A stretch of DNA of 64,000 nucleotides, taken from Nitratidesulfovibrio termitidis HI1 (GTDB lineage Bacteria > Desulfobacterota > Desulfovibrionia > Desulfovibrionales > Desulfovibrionaceae). The DNA is taken from assembly GCF_000504305.1 (NCBI RefSeq), contig NZ_KI632512.1, positions 1,548,250 through 1,612,249 on the forward strand, given 5' to 3'. Positions within the stretch are counted from its first letter, which is position 1. Each line of letters begins with the position of its first letter. The notes below the pieces were generated by a model that made no database searches, had not been told where the DNA came from, and worked only from the letters and a program-made list of their open reading frames with translations. Made by a program: the position numbers and the translations under genes. Shown here in pieces: positions 8,001 to 16,192 of this stretch.

Positions 8001-9032
8001 TCATGCATCCTCATGCGCCGCCGCATCGGAATCTTCAGCCATCTCGCCCGGACGGCATACCCGCGCGCCCGAACCGCCAGTTCCGCCAGTTCCGCCAGTT
8101 CCGCCAGACGCACCCGAGGCACCGGACAGGCCCAGCCAGATGGCGAACAGGGCGATGCCCGCCCCGGCCATACCCCATCCGTCGGTGGGCCGTTTGAACA
8201 GCACGATGTCCCACATGAACGACAACGCGGGCTGCACCAGCATCACCAGCCCCGCCAGCGAGGCGGGCAGGCGCGGCAGCCCGGTGGACAGCAGCACCCA
8301 GCCAACGCCCTGGCACAGCACGCCGTAGGCCACCAGGTAGCCGCCGCTGGCCGCATCTGCAATGGCAAAGCTGTCGCCGCGCACCAGAATGCCCGCGCCG
8401 CTCACCGCGGCGCAGGCCAGTGAAATGACCGCCATGTTGGCCACCGGCGAAAGCATGCCCGCCATGCCGCGCGACTGGCGCAGCAGCAGGATGAACCCGG
8501 TGTAGAACAACGCCGTGGCAAAACCGTAGCCCACCCCGGCCAGCGAATCGCCCACCACCAGCCCGCCATCCGTCGATGTGGGCAACAGGTCCGCCGGGCT
8601 GACGCCCAGCAGCAGCCACAGCCCGGCCAGGGCCAGCGGAATGGCCGCCATGTGCCGCCCGGACAGCTTTTCGCCCAGCAGCAGCGCCCCGGCAATGGCG
8701 ATGAAGAATACCTGGAAATTGCCGATGATGGTGGCCAGCCCCGGCCCGATGAGCAGGATGCCCCGGTGCCAGCACTCCAGGTCCAGCGCGAACAGCACGG
8801 CGGCTCCCACCATCACGCCCCACACGCCGGGCCGCGCGCGCAGCCGTTCGCGCCGGGCCAGGGCCACGCACAGCAGGGCCAGCCCGCCGAAGAACATGCG
8901 GTAGAAGGCAGACTGGCTGGGCCCCACCTGCACCAGCTTCACGAACACGGCGGAAAAGCTGATCAGCACGCCGCCCCCGGCAACGCGCAGCAGCCCGCCC
9001 GCATCAAGGCAGGGGGAACGGTGTGTACTCAT
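8001..9032 (-). CDS. EamA/DMT-family transporter
   Basis: A 343-residue inner-membrane protein with about ten predicted helices in two EamA repeats, for example GGGVLISFSAVFVKLV, the GLATIIGNFQVFFIAIAGALLLGEKLSG segment typical of the first repeat, and a second-repeat segment ending LVMLVQPALSFMWD. Members export metabolites or amino acids; the substrate here cannot be told. The start MSTHRS at 9032 has a G-rich Shine-Dalgarno. The C-terminus after the last helix is a cytoplasmic Gly/Thr/Ser-rich tail coded by four 9 bp repeats (8074-8107), unusual for the family. Confidence 0.85.
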   Translation of the reverse strand: MSTHRSPCLDAGGLLRVAGGGVLISFSAVFVKLVQVGPSQSAFYRMFFGGLALLCVALARRERLRARPGVWGVMVGAAVLFALDLECWHRGILLIGPGLATIIGNFQVFFIAIAGALLLGEKLSGRHMAAIPLALAGLWLLLGVSPADLLPTSTDGGLVVGDSLAGVGYGFATALFYTGFILLLRQSRGMAGMLSPVANMAVISLACAAVSGAGILVRGDSFAIADAASGGYLVAYGVLCQGVGWVLLSTGLPRLPASLAGLVMLVQPALSFMWDIVLFKRPTDGWGMAGAGIALFAIWLGLSGASGASGGTGGTGGTGGSGARVCRPGEMAEDSDAAAHEDA

Positions 9033-9179
9033 GCGGCCCCCCATACTGCGAAGCCGGGTGAAGCGCAAATGGTGTCGGTGCCCCAACTGGCATCAGGCAG
9101 ACGCCGGGCTGACCCCGGGCAGACGCCGGACAGGTGACCGGCAGCCCCACGGCCCGTTTTCCGGGTTCCTTCCCGGCGG

Positions 9180-9220
9180 AAACGCGAAGGCGGCACGTCC
9201 CGCCGGGGGACGTGCCGCCT
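9180..9220 (-). terminator. Terminator of the hrcA-grpE transcript
   Basis: On the minus strand AGGCGGCACGTCC pairs with GGACGTGCCGCCT, followed by TTCGCGTTT. It lies 50 bp past the grpE stop. Confidence 0.7.
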
Positions 9221-9269
9221 GATGTCCGCATTGCGTGCCCTTTGCTATCCGGGCGCCTATTCCGGACGC

Positions 9270-9872
9270 CTATTCCGTACGGCTTACGGTGACCTTGGCG
9301 GGCCGCAGCAGGCGTTCCTTCAGTCGATAGCCGCGCTGCATCAGCGCACACACGGTGTTTTCCGGCAGGTCGGGGCGCACTTCGGCCCCGATGGCCTCGT
9401 GAATTTCCGGGCTGAACGGTTCGCCCGCCTCGCCCACGGGTTCCAGGCCGTGGCGCTTCAGCGCGTCCAGCAAGAGCTTCTGGGTCATCTCCACGCCGAT
9501 CAGCATGTCCTTGCAGGCCGCGTTGCCGCGCCCGTACTGCAGGGCCAGGTCCAGGTTGTCCAGGGTGGGCAGCAGGTCCGCCAGCACCACTTCTGCGGCG
9601 TAGCGCACCTGGTCGTCCTTTTCGCGCTGCAAGCGCTTCTTGAAATTGTCCATTTCCGCCAAGGCGCGCAGGCGCTGCTCGTCGGCCTCGGCCCGCTCGG
9701 GACATTCCGGACACAGACGGGCGGCGCACTGTTCGCGCAGGCCGTCATCGTCGATCACCACGGCGGAACCCGCAGCGGCCTGATTCCGCGAGGAGGCATC
9801 GGCCTCGGTACGCAGGGCCTCGGCCTCGGGGCTGATCTCCACATTGTCCTTGAACACATTGCTGGGGGGCAT
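9270..9872 (-). CDS. grpE: GrpE nucleotide-exchange factor
   Basis: GrpE is the nucleotide-exchange factor for DnaK. The 200-residue protein has an acidic, Ala-rich N-terminal region, a long helix through LRALAEMDNFKKRLQREKDD, and the conserved LLPTLDNLDLAL, GVEMTQKLLLDALKRHGLE and HEAIGAE motifs of the beta domain. AAGGAGA sits 9 bp before the ATG at 9872, fixing the start. It follows hrcA with 101 bp between them, the usual heat-shock arrangement, but dnaK does not follow here. It carries an extra CPECPE cysteine pair (residues 54-57) before the helix, not needed for the family function. Confidence 0.95.
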   Translation of the reverse strand: MPPSNVFKDNVEISPEAEALRTEADASSRNQAAAGSAVVIDDDGLREQCAARLCPECPERAEADEQRLRALAEMDNFKKRLQREKDDQVRYAAEVVLADLLPTLDNLDLALQYGRGNAACKDMLIGVEMTQKLLLDALKRHGLEPVGEAGEPFSPEIHEAIGAEVRPDLPENTVCALMQRGYRLKERLLRPAKVTVSRTE

Positions 9873-9973
9873 GTTCCTGAATCTCCTTGAAATCCTGAAG
9901 CGTGACGTCGTCGTTGAAATATCCCGCCGGGGCGGGTCGCATGTATCGGGCGCTGTCCGGAAAATGGCCGGGA

Positions 9974-11041
9974 TTACGGCAGTCGGGAAGGGGCTGCGGC
10001 AAACCGTTCGCTGAACAGTTGGGTGAGCGCCCGCGAAACGCACTGCACCACCGGAACGATCTTGGCGTAGTCCATGCGCAGCGGCCCCACCACGCTGACC
10101 ACGCCGCGCGGCGCGTCCCCACCGTACGGGGCGCTGATCACGCTGCACCCGCGCAGCCCGTCGGGCGCGCCGTTGGCCACGTCCTGACAGAAGGTGATGC
10201 GCACGTCGCGTTCGGACAGGGTGCGGTCCAGAAGTTCCAGCAGGCGAGAGCGTTCCTCGATGGCGGCCAAAAGGTCGCGCATGCGGCCCACATCGGTGAA
10301 TTCCGCGTGCTCCAGCATGTTCAGCGTGCCGTTGACGATGAGTTCGCGGTCGTCACCCATGTGTTCGACGGCGCGGCGCGACAGGGCCAGGGCGCGCACG
10401 CACATTTCTTCCAGCCGCGACCCCGCGCGGGCCAGTTCGTGGCCGATGCGATCACGCGCTTCGGACAGGGACAGCCCCCGGAAATGGTCGTTGAGATAGT
10501 TGCCGAAGCGCACCAGTTCATCCTGCCCGTAGCGCTCGTCCACGCGCACGGTGCGGGTGCGCACAAGGCCGCCTTCCAGCATCAGCACGGCCAGCACCAG
10601 CCCTTCGGCTGCCGGGGCGAATTCGATGCTGCGCCAGCGGGCCTCGTCCTCGCTGGGGGCCACCACCATGCCCAGTTGCCGGGCATGCCCGGACAACAGG
10701 TTGGCGGCGCGGCGCAGGATGCCGGAAATCTCCAGTTCCTGCCGCGAAAGCTCGTCGGCTATGGCCTCCCGCTCGACACTGCCCAGCGGCAACGGTCGCA
10801 GCAGGCTGTCCACATACAACCTGAAGGCGCGCGCGGTAGGCACCCTTCCTGCGGACGTGTGCGGCTGCTCCAGATACCCGAGGTCGGTCAGGTCGGACAT
10901 GGTGGCGCGCATGCTGGCCGGGGAAAGATGCAGACCGGAGTGCTCGGCCACGGCGCGAGACCCCACGGGCGAGGCCGAGGCGATGTAGCTTTCGATGATG
11001 GTGGCGAGCACCTGGGTTTCGCGCTGTCCGAGGCTGGGCAT
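9974..11041 (-). CDS. hrcA: Heat-inducible transcription repressor HrcA
   Basis: HrcA represses chaperone operons by binding CIRCE elements and needs GroEL to fold. The 355-residue protein has the N-terminal winged helix (QVLATIIESYIASASPVGSRAVAE, SPASMRATMSDLTDLGYLEQPHTSAGRVPT) and the C-terminal dimerisation part ending VVSVVGPLRMDYAKIVPVVQCVS. GGAG precedes the ATG at 11041. No CIRCE inverted repeat (TTAGCACTC type) is seen upstream, so autoregulation is not supported here. A perfect 7-6-7 palindrome lies about 190 bp upstream. Confidence 0.95.
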   Translation of the reverse strand: MPSLGQRETQVLATIIESYIASASPVGSRAVAEHSGLHLSPASMRATMSDLTDLGYLEQPHTSAGRVPTARAFRLYVDSLLRPLPLGSVEREAIADELSRQELEISGILRRAANLLSGHARQLGMVVAPSEDEARWRSIEFAPAAEGLVLAVLMLEGGLVRTRTVRVDERYGQDELVRFGNYLNDHFRGLSLSEARDRIGHELARAGSRLEEMCVRALALSRRAVEHMGDDRELIVNGTLNMLEHAEFTDVGRMRDLLAAIEERSRLLELLDRTLSERDVRITFCQDVANGAPDGLRGCSVISAPYGGDAPRGVVSVVGPLRMDYAKIVPVVQCVSRALTQLFSERFAAAPSRLP

Positions 11042-11226
11042 GAAGGCTCCGGCATCATGAGGATGCAGTTCTTGCAGTAGCACAAACGGGTAACAACGGG
11101 GGTGGGGGCTGTCAAGGTTGGCAGGGGTATGCCCGCCCCGTTCCGCCAGACCGACACGCCGGAACAAGGCGGCGCCGGCGTGCCGGACGCGCCGCACACG
11201 ACGTATCGGACCGAACCGGTCCACCA

Positions 11227-11246
11227 ATTGTGACATATTTCACAAT
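11227..11246. promoter_or_regulatory. Perfect palindrome, Crp/HcpR- or Rex-like operator
   Basis: ATTGTGA, six bases, TCACAAT: a perfect 7-6-7 inverted repeat matching the Crp/Fnr-family consensus TGTGA-N6-TCACA. Redox (Rex) sites TTGTGAA-N4-TTCACAA are similar, but the inner bases here do not complete one. Placed between hrcA and dsrC. Confidence 0.65.
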
Positions 11247-11403
11247 GACTTTGCCAAGAAGACCTGAATGCACCGTAATACACTGTTATTTCAGACTGAT
11301 AACAAAAACGAACCCACCACTGCCATTTTCAGCCTTCGCAAAGGTACCCCACTGTATGCGGCATGTTGTGCCCACTCACGACTAGTGCATTATTTCACAT
11401 ACA

Positions 11404-11432
11404 TTGACACAGTTCCGACAACACACTACAGT
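11404..11432 (+). promoter_or_regulatory. Candidate sigma-70 promoter facing dsrC
   Basis: A perfect TTGACA (11404-11409), 17 bp spacer and TACAGT (11427-11432, four of six). It is about 520 bp upstream of the dsrC start; no better promoter was seen closer. Confidence 0.5.
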
Positions 11433-11951
11433 GCCACCTGTCACCGGGGAGTGGAAATGCATCATGGCATGCATCACTTACCCTGCCCCACATAGCAAAC
11501 CCCATACGGCCCGTAATGCGCCCATCCTGCCGGGCATGTTGCGGCTGGTGAGCAACTGTTTACACGCTCACCTGTAGGGGGCTGTAATGCTTGCCGAAAA
11601 AACACCCACGCCTGCCTTGAATTTTTCATGACATTGTGGCATCTTGTGCCTCGTCCGCATGTCTGGAACCCGGAAAAACCCGCGCGATTCGGTTCTCCGG
11701 TACCCGTGTTTGCGTCCCCCTTCGGGGTACGTTGCGGGTTCACCAGCGAAGCGCCCGCATGGGAGCCTCGTTGACACGCCGGGTGGCTGCGGTTTATCCA
11801 GCGGGCAGAGTCTGCCCATGGGCGACCATCATTCGGATAGAGGCAGCGGATCGCTGCTTATCATCGGCCGGCGCATCGCCGCACGATGCGAAGGTCAGGC
11901 GTTTGTCGTGCATCCCTTTCACTGCCAAGAACCTGTCCAAGGAGGACACGC

Positions 11952-12269
11952 ATGGCTGAAGTCACTTACAAGGGCAAGAGCTTCGAAGTCGATGAAGACG
12001 GCTTCCTTCTTCGCTTTGATGACTGGAGCACCGAGTGGGTTGAATTCGTGAAGGAATCCGAAGGTATCGCGGACATCACCCCCGATCACCAGAAGATCAT
12101 CGACTTCCTGCAGGACTACTACAAGAAGAACGGCATCGCCCCGATGGTTCGTATCCTCTCCAAGAACACCGGCTTCAAGCTGAAGGAGATCTACGAACTG
12201 TTCCCCTCCGGCCCCGGCAAGGGCGCCTGCAAGATGGCCGGCCTGCCCAAGCCCACCGGCTGCGTGTAG
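11952..12269 (+). CDS. dsrC: DsrC, sulfur-carrier partner of dissimilatory sulfite reductase
   Basis: DsrC (DsvC) carries sulfur as a trisulfide between DsrAB and the membrane DsrMKJOP complex in the cytoplasm. The 105-residue protein starts MAEVTYKGKSFEVDEDGFL and has both essential cysteines, C93 in GACKMAG and the penultimate C104 (TGCV), so it is a true DsrC and not a TusE-like form. AAGGAGG precedes the ATG at 11952 with good spacing; the frame upstream of it is not conserved. It stands alone with its own promoter region and two downstream hairpins, as in Desulfovibrio, where dsrC is apart from dsrAB. Expression is expected to be very high. Confidence 0.97.
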   Translation: MAEVTYKGKSFEVDEDGFLLRFDDWSTEWVEFVKESEGIADITPDHQKIIDFLQDYYKKNGIAPMVRILSKNTGFKLKEIYELFPSGPGKGACKMAGLPKPTGCV

Positions 12270-12292
12270 TCCATACGGCCCATTGTTCACGA

Positions 12293-12328
12293 AAGGGCGG
12301 GAGCGCAAGCTTCCGCCCTTCTCATTTC
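12293..12328 (+). terminator. First hairpin after dsrC
   Basis: AAGGGCGGGA pairs with TTCCGCCCTT (one G-T pair) round an 8 nt loop, 23 bp after the dsrC stop, followed by a weak CTCATTTCC tail. Confidence 0.7.
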
Positions 12329-12360
12329 CCTGGCCTGGCCACGCAACGCCGTTGCGCCAC

Positions 12361-12404
12361 GCCGCAAAGGGCGGGAGCTTGCGCTCCCGCCCTTTGCGGC
12401 TTTC
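12361..12404 (+). terminator. Second, perfect hairpin after dsrC
   Basis: A perfect 18 bp stem (12361-12378 with 12383-12400) and a TTGC loop followed by TTTC. The stem repeats the AAGGGCGGGAGC sequence of the first hairpin, so it is a duplicated terminator or a transcript-stabilising structure. It also lies past the stop of the convergent gene at 12489. Confidence 0.75.
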
Positions 12405-12488
12405 AGTGGCACGCCTGGCCAGTTCAGGCGCGCCGGTTGCGGGCTTCGTACTGCGAAGCGTGGTTGCTTGTGGGAAGGACGACCGGAA

Positions 12489-12761
12489 TCAATGTTCGGT
12501 GCCGTCCTCAGCGGCGTCGAACAACGTGTTCAGCGCCTCTTCGCGGCACAGGACGCTCGACGCCATGGCGATGCTGAACGTCGAGTGGGCCTTCTTCCAC
12601 AGGGAAAGTATCTGCTGCACGGAATGAACCATGGACAGCAGCACCGATGCAGGCACGATGTACGCGCCGTCCGGTGTGCGTTCCAATCCGTCCAGCGATA
12701 CGGAAAGGCCCGTCAGTTCCTTGCCCACGTTACCCAATAGGCCGTCAATGTCATGCTTCAC
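12489..12761 (-). CDS. Hypothetical protein, 90 residues
   Basis: A small soluble protein, MKHDIDGLLGNVGKEL..., with regular helical spacing (TGLSVSLDGLERTPDG, VLLSMVHSVQQILSLWKKAHSTF). It starts with GTG at 12761 and a weak ATGGGGTT Shine-Dalgarno. It converges on dsrC and is divergent from the next small gene. No family is recognised. It may be specific to sulfate reducers, but that is a guess. Confidence 0.5.
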   Translation of the reverse strand: MKHDIDGLLGNVGKELTGLSVSLDGLERTPDGAYIVPASVLLSMVHSVQQILSLWKKAHSTFSIAMASSVLCREEALNTLFDAAEDGTEH

Positions 12762-12932
12762 GTTGCGAACCCCATTCTGCGAACTTGGCGCCGTGCGCGC
12801 TCGCGCCGACGCCGCTACTGGTCTAGCAGGGGCACCCCGCGCCGGTCATTTATATTTTCCCCGCCGGGCCAGCGGTGCGCGGCCGCACAGCTTGACGCGG
12901 CCCATGCCGCGCAATACACCGGGGAATACGCC

Positions 12933-13238
12933 ATGTTCGATTATACCAACGCCACCACCGATGCCATGTCCTGGCTTGCCGCTCTCTCGCCCCTGAGCGA
13001 GCAGGATCTGTGCGACCTGTGCCTTGCCTTGCGCACGCGCGGCCCCGGGCAGCGTTTTTGCTGCACCCAGGACGCCAGCCTCCTGCTGCTTGAAGCACAG
13101 GGAGCGGATACCCCCCTGCTGCTGCTGTCCGACAGGGCCGCGCGCAACCTGCTGGACTACCTGGTGACCGGCTACCTGCGCGACAAGCCTCGCGGGCTGC
13201 GCGCCTGGCATGCGCGCGAATACGGCGGGCACGACTAA
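12933..13238 (+). CDS. Hypothetical protein, 101 residues
   Basis: The product starts MFDYTNATTDAMSWLAALSPL and has two Cys-containing stretches (LCDLCLALRTRG, RFCCTQDAS), then LLLLSDRAARNLLDYLVTGYL. There is no signal peptide or membrane helix. GGGGAA precedes the ATG at 12933; the longer upstream frame is basic and non-conserved, so it was not used. The function is unknown. Confidence 0.55.
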   Translation: MFDYTNATTDAMSWLAALSPLSEQDLCDLCLALRTRGPGQRFCCTQDASLLLLEAQGADTPLLLLSDRAARNLLDYLVTGYLRDKPRGLRAWHAREYGGHD

Positions 13239-13393
13239 TCAGCGCCTTCCATATCTTCTGCCTGCCTTTACATTCCCCCCTTACGCCCGCCACGGAACCC
13301 CACATACAAGGGCCGCCCCCCTTCGGAAGCGGCCCCGGTGGCATCTCTTGTCACGCCGGTACCCGGCCCGAACCCGGGACCGGAACCGGCGGG

Positions 13394-14722
13394 CTACCTG
13401 CGCAGCACTTCGGCGTCCCAGCCGCGTTCCAGCGCTTCCAGCCAGTCGGCGGGAATCTCGGGCACGGCGCGTTTTGCCAGCACGTCGGGTGACAGGGTTG
13501 CCTCGCCCATCTTCATGGCGGCGAAGCGCGCGCGCCATTCCTCGGGCAGACGCCCCACCTCGATGGCCGGAAAATCGCCCCACCAGGCCGGGTCCATCTT
13601 GGCCAGCTGCGCCTCGGGCGACAGCAGGAAGTTGGCAACCACCATGGCCCCCGCCTTGTTGGGTGCGTTGAAGGGAATGGCCACGAAATGGGTGTTGAAG
13701 ATGGACCCGTCGTCCAGGACCACGGTGCGCACGGTGGCCGGGTAGGTGCCGTCATCGATCAGCGCCTGGGCGTGGGCCGGGTGGTACGAGACGGAAAAAT
13801 CCACCTCGCCCCGCGCGAACAGCGCGTCCAGCGCGGCGGCATCGCGGGGGTAGGCGCGTCCGGCCTGCCACAGGTGCGGGGCCAGGTCGCGCAGCCACCC
13901 CCACAGGACAGGCGCCTTGCGGCCCAGCAGGTCCTTGTCCAGCGGACGCATGTACTGTGCGTGGCCCCCGGTAAGGGCATAGAAGGCCTGGCGGATGAAG
14001 GCCGATCCGGTGAAGTCCGGCGGCTGGGGATAGGTGAACCGTCCGGGGTGGGCTTTCACCCATTCGCCCAGTTGGGCCATGGTGCGCGGCGGTTCGGGGA
14101 TGCGGGCGGTATCGTATTCCAGCACCAGCTGGGCGCGGCCATAGGGGGATTCATAGCCGTCCACGGGATAGCCGAAATCGGTGGAGCTCTGCACCGGGTC
14201 GGTCAGGGCCATGTTGGGCAGGGCCGGGGCATACGGCCCCCACAACACGCCGCCCAGCCGGGCGTTGCGAAAATTCTCGCCGTTGATCCACAACAGGTCC
14301 ATGCTGCCCGTGGCGCGGCCAGCCGACTTCTCCGCCAGCAGCCGATTGACGAACACCGGGGCCTCCATGGGCACCCGCACCAGGGTGATGCCGTACCGGC
14401 GCGCCAGTTCCGGCGCGACGAAGCCATCCACGTAGCGGTTGGCCGTGGCCATGCCGCCGTACATGTGAAAGCGCACCGTGGTGCCGCGCGCGGCGGCTTC
14501 CACCTCGGACCAGGGGAGTGACGCGGGCTTGGGCAACGTCGCGTCTACGGCCGCGGCAGGCCGCCCCAGACACAGCACGGCCAGCAGCACAAGCGCCGCC
14601 ATGCGGAACAGAGGGAACAGGTGGGACTGAAGGAACCGGGGAAGCAAGGGGACGGAACGGAACGGTCGGAACGGGTGGCGCGCGGTGGCCGGACGGCCGG
14701 AAGGCGAGCGGAACGGATGCAT
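13394..14722 (-). CDS. ABC transporter substrate-binding protein, YnjB-like
   Basis: A 442-residue exported protein. The signal peptide is long, with a hydrophobic core AALVLLAVLCLGRPAAA near residues 41-57. The mature part has the extracellular binding-protein features of the YnjB group: GTTVRFHMYGGMATANRYVDGFV, SMDLLWINGENFRNAR, GYESPYGRAQLVLEYDTARIP and AIPFNAPNKAGAMVVANFLLSPEAQ. The start at 14722 follows a GGGAGG Shine-Dalgarno. No permease or ATPase gene (YnjC/YnjD type) is adjacent. The substrate is unknown. It lies 173 bp downstream of a TRAP-type receptor on the same strand. Confidence 0.8.
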   Translation of the reverse strand: MHPFRSPSGRPATARHPFRPFRSVPLLPRFLQSHLFPLFRMAALVLLAVLCLGRPAAAVDATLPKPASLPWSEVEAAARGTTVRFHMYGGMATANRYVDGFVAPELARRYGITLVRVPMEAPVFVNRLLAEKSAGRATGSMDLLWINGENFRNARLGGVLWGPYAPALPNMALTDPVQSSTDFGYPVDGYESPYGRAQLVLEYDTARIPEPPRTMAQLGEWVKAHPGRFTYPQPPDFTGSAFIRQAFYALTGGHAQYMRPLDKDLLGRKAPVLWGWLRDLAPHLWQAGRAYPRDAAALDALFARGEVDFSVSYHPAHAQALIDDGTYPATVRTVVLDDGSIFNTHFVAIPFNAPNKAGAMVVANFLLSPEAQLAKMDPAWWGDFPAIEVGRLPEEWRARFAAMKMGEATLSPDVLAKRAVPEIPADWLEALERGWDAEVLRR

Positions 14723-14895
14723 GTACCCTCCCTGTGGGTGCCTGACTGTGTCTGGATATCGTGCGGGGAGCAGGCCCGAACCACGCCTGAATCGGGCCCA
14801 ACCAGGCAGGATCATGCCGGATCAGACAGGATCAGGCCAGGGCAGGCCAGAACCGGACCAGAACCGGGCAGAACCGGGCGGGGAGCGGTGCCGCC

Positions 14896-16125
14896 CTACT
14901 CCGGCGGGCTCTGCTCCGCCTGCCGTGCCGCCCTTTTGGCGATTTCGTACAGCGTGGGGTCCACCCCCACGAAATCCACCACCTCGCGCTCGCCCAGGCG
15001 CAACCGCTCGCGCCAGCGGCGCAGCACGGCGTCGTCGGGCACGGCGAAGGCCAGCCCCTGGGCACGCAGTTCATCGCGGGCCTCGGCCTGCGCCTCGGCG
15101 GCCTGGGCGCGCGCCTCGTCCACATGGTCTTCCCAGGCGTCGCGCAGCACGTCACGCATGTCCTCTGGCAGGCGTTCCCAGAACGTCCGGCTGACCAACG
15201 GCACGTACATGGCGAAATAGGCGCGGTCCTCGAACACGTGGGTCACCCCGTAACGCCACAACTGGCCGGACACCGCCGTCTCGTGGGTGGTCATCAGCCC
15301 GTCCAGGTTGCCGCCCTGCAGCCAGTGCGGCAGGTCGGGCCAGGGCACCACCAGGGGGCGTGCGCCCATGGCCGCCAGACGCAGTTCGTTGGCCGGGCCG
15401 CCCGCCACCCGGATGCGCAGGCCCGCGAGGTCTTCGTGCCGCCGCACGGCGTGGTCCACCAGGTACAGGTTGGCGTGCCCCAGTTCCAGCCAGCGACCCA
15501 ACACGGTGACGCGCAGGTTGCGCTCGATGCGCGAATCGATGATGCGGCCCGTCGGGCCATCGGCCACGGCCAGGCTGGCACGGGCCGGGGCGCCGTAGAA
15601 GACGGGCAGCATGAACACGCCGCAGTCGGGCACCACGGAATGCAGCACCCACGTGCCCGGCAGGGCCATTTCCACGCGGCCAAGGTTCAGCGCCTGCAAC
15701 ACGTCGCGGTCGCGGTACAGGCTGGCGCTGTCGTACACCTCCACCCGCAGCCGCCCGGCCAGACGTTGCCGGACGTCATCCGCAAAGCGGCGCAGGGCCT
15801 TGACCTGGAAATGCGTGGGACCGTTGTCCACGGAAATGCGCAGCACCGGCACGCTGTCCTCGGCGCGGGCGGCTGGCGGGGAATCGACGGAAGGGTCGGC
15901 GAGGGACTCGGAAACAGGCGATGCGGAGGGGGAAGGGGCATCCTGCGCCCGCGCGGGCGGTACGGCGGCAACCAGCAGCGCGCACAGCGCCATGGCCAGA
16001 CAGGCGACCAGTGCAGCGACACGCGGCGCAAAGCGGCACCGGGATACGTGACTGTCGGGCAAGGGACGCGCGGTGCGCGCCGGGCAGCGGCGCACCGACG
16101 GGGCTCGCGGAACAAGGTCGGTCAT
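14896..16125 (-). CDS. TRAP transporter solute receptor, DctP type
   Basis: A 409-residue periplasmic receptor with a Sec signal peptide (hydrophobic VAALVACLAMALCALLVAAVPP, then ARAQDA). A low-complexity Ser/Pro/Ala spacer follows and then the DctP fold: HFQVKALRRFADDVRQRLAGRLRVEVYDSASLYRDRDVLQAL, LRIRVAGGPANELRLAAMGARPLVVPWPDL and the LQGGNLDGLMTTHETA stretch. TRAP receptors deliver organic acids to DctQM permeases, but none is encoded beside it. GGGGGAGG precedes the ATG at 16125. It could serve a permease elsewhere or a sensor. Confidence 0.85.
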   Translation of the reverse strand: MTDLVPRAPSVRRCPARTARPLPDSHVSRCRFAPRVAALVACLAMALCALLVAAVPPARAQDAPSPSASPVSESLADPSVDSPPAARAEDSVPVLRISVDNGPTHFQVKALRRFADDVRQRLAGRLRVEVYDSASLYRDRDVLQALNLGRVEMALPGTWVLHSVVPDCGVFMLPVFYGAPARASLAVADGPTGRIIDSRIERNLRVTVLGRWLELGHANLYLVDHAVRRHEDLAGLRIRVAGGPANELRLAAMGARPLVVPWPDLPHWLQGGNLDGLMTTHETAVSGQLWRYGVTHVFEDRAYFAMYVPLVSRTFWERLPEDMRDVLRDAWEDHVDEARAQAAEAQAEARDELRAQGLAFAVPDDAVLRRWRERLRLGEREVVDFVGVDPTLYEIAKRAARQAEQSPPE

Positions 16126-16192
16126 GCAGCCTCCCCCAAGGCGGTCTCGAAACGATGCTTGCGTGTCGGCCAGTATGCCACAACAGCCTGCG

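Larger units (their letters stand above)
11042..11951. other. Long regulatory gap between hrcA and dsrC
   Basis: A 910 bp gap between divergent genes with no supportable ORF. It has a palindrome at 11227-11246, a sigma-70-like promoter facing dsrC at 11404-11432, and a small hairpin (GGTGAGC / GCTCACC, about 11549-11573). Bases 11230-11480 are more AT-rich than the flanks. If the promoter is right, dsrC has a leader of about 510 nt. Confidence 0.6.

Noticed and set aside
11042-11951. CIRCE element for hrcA
   Set aside because: No TTAGCACTC-N9-GAGTGCTAA-like inverted repeat was found; the palindrome present is of another type.
13394-16125. The YnjB-like and DctP-like genes as one transporter
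   Set aside because: They belong to different transporter classes (ABC and TRAP), are 173 bp apart and lack permeases, so a joint transporter is not supported.
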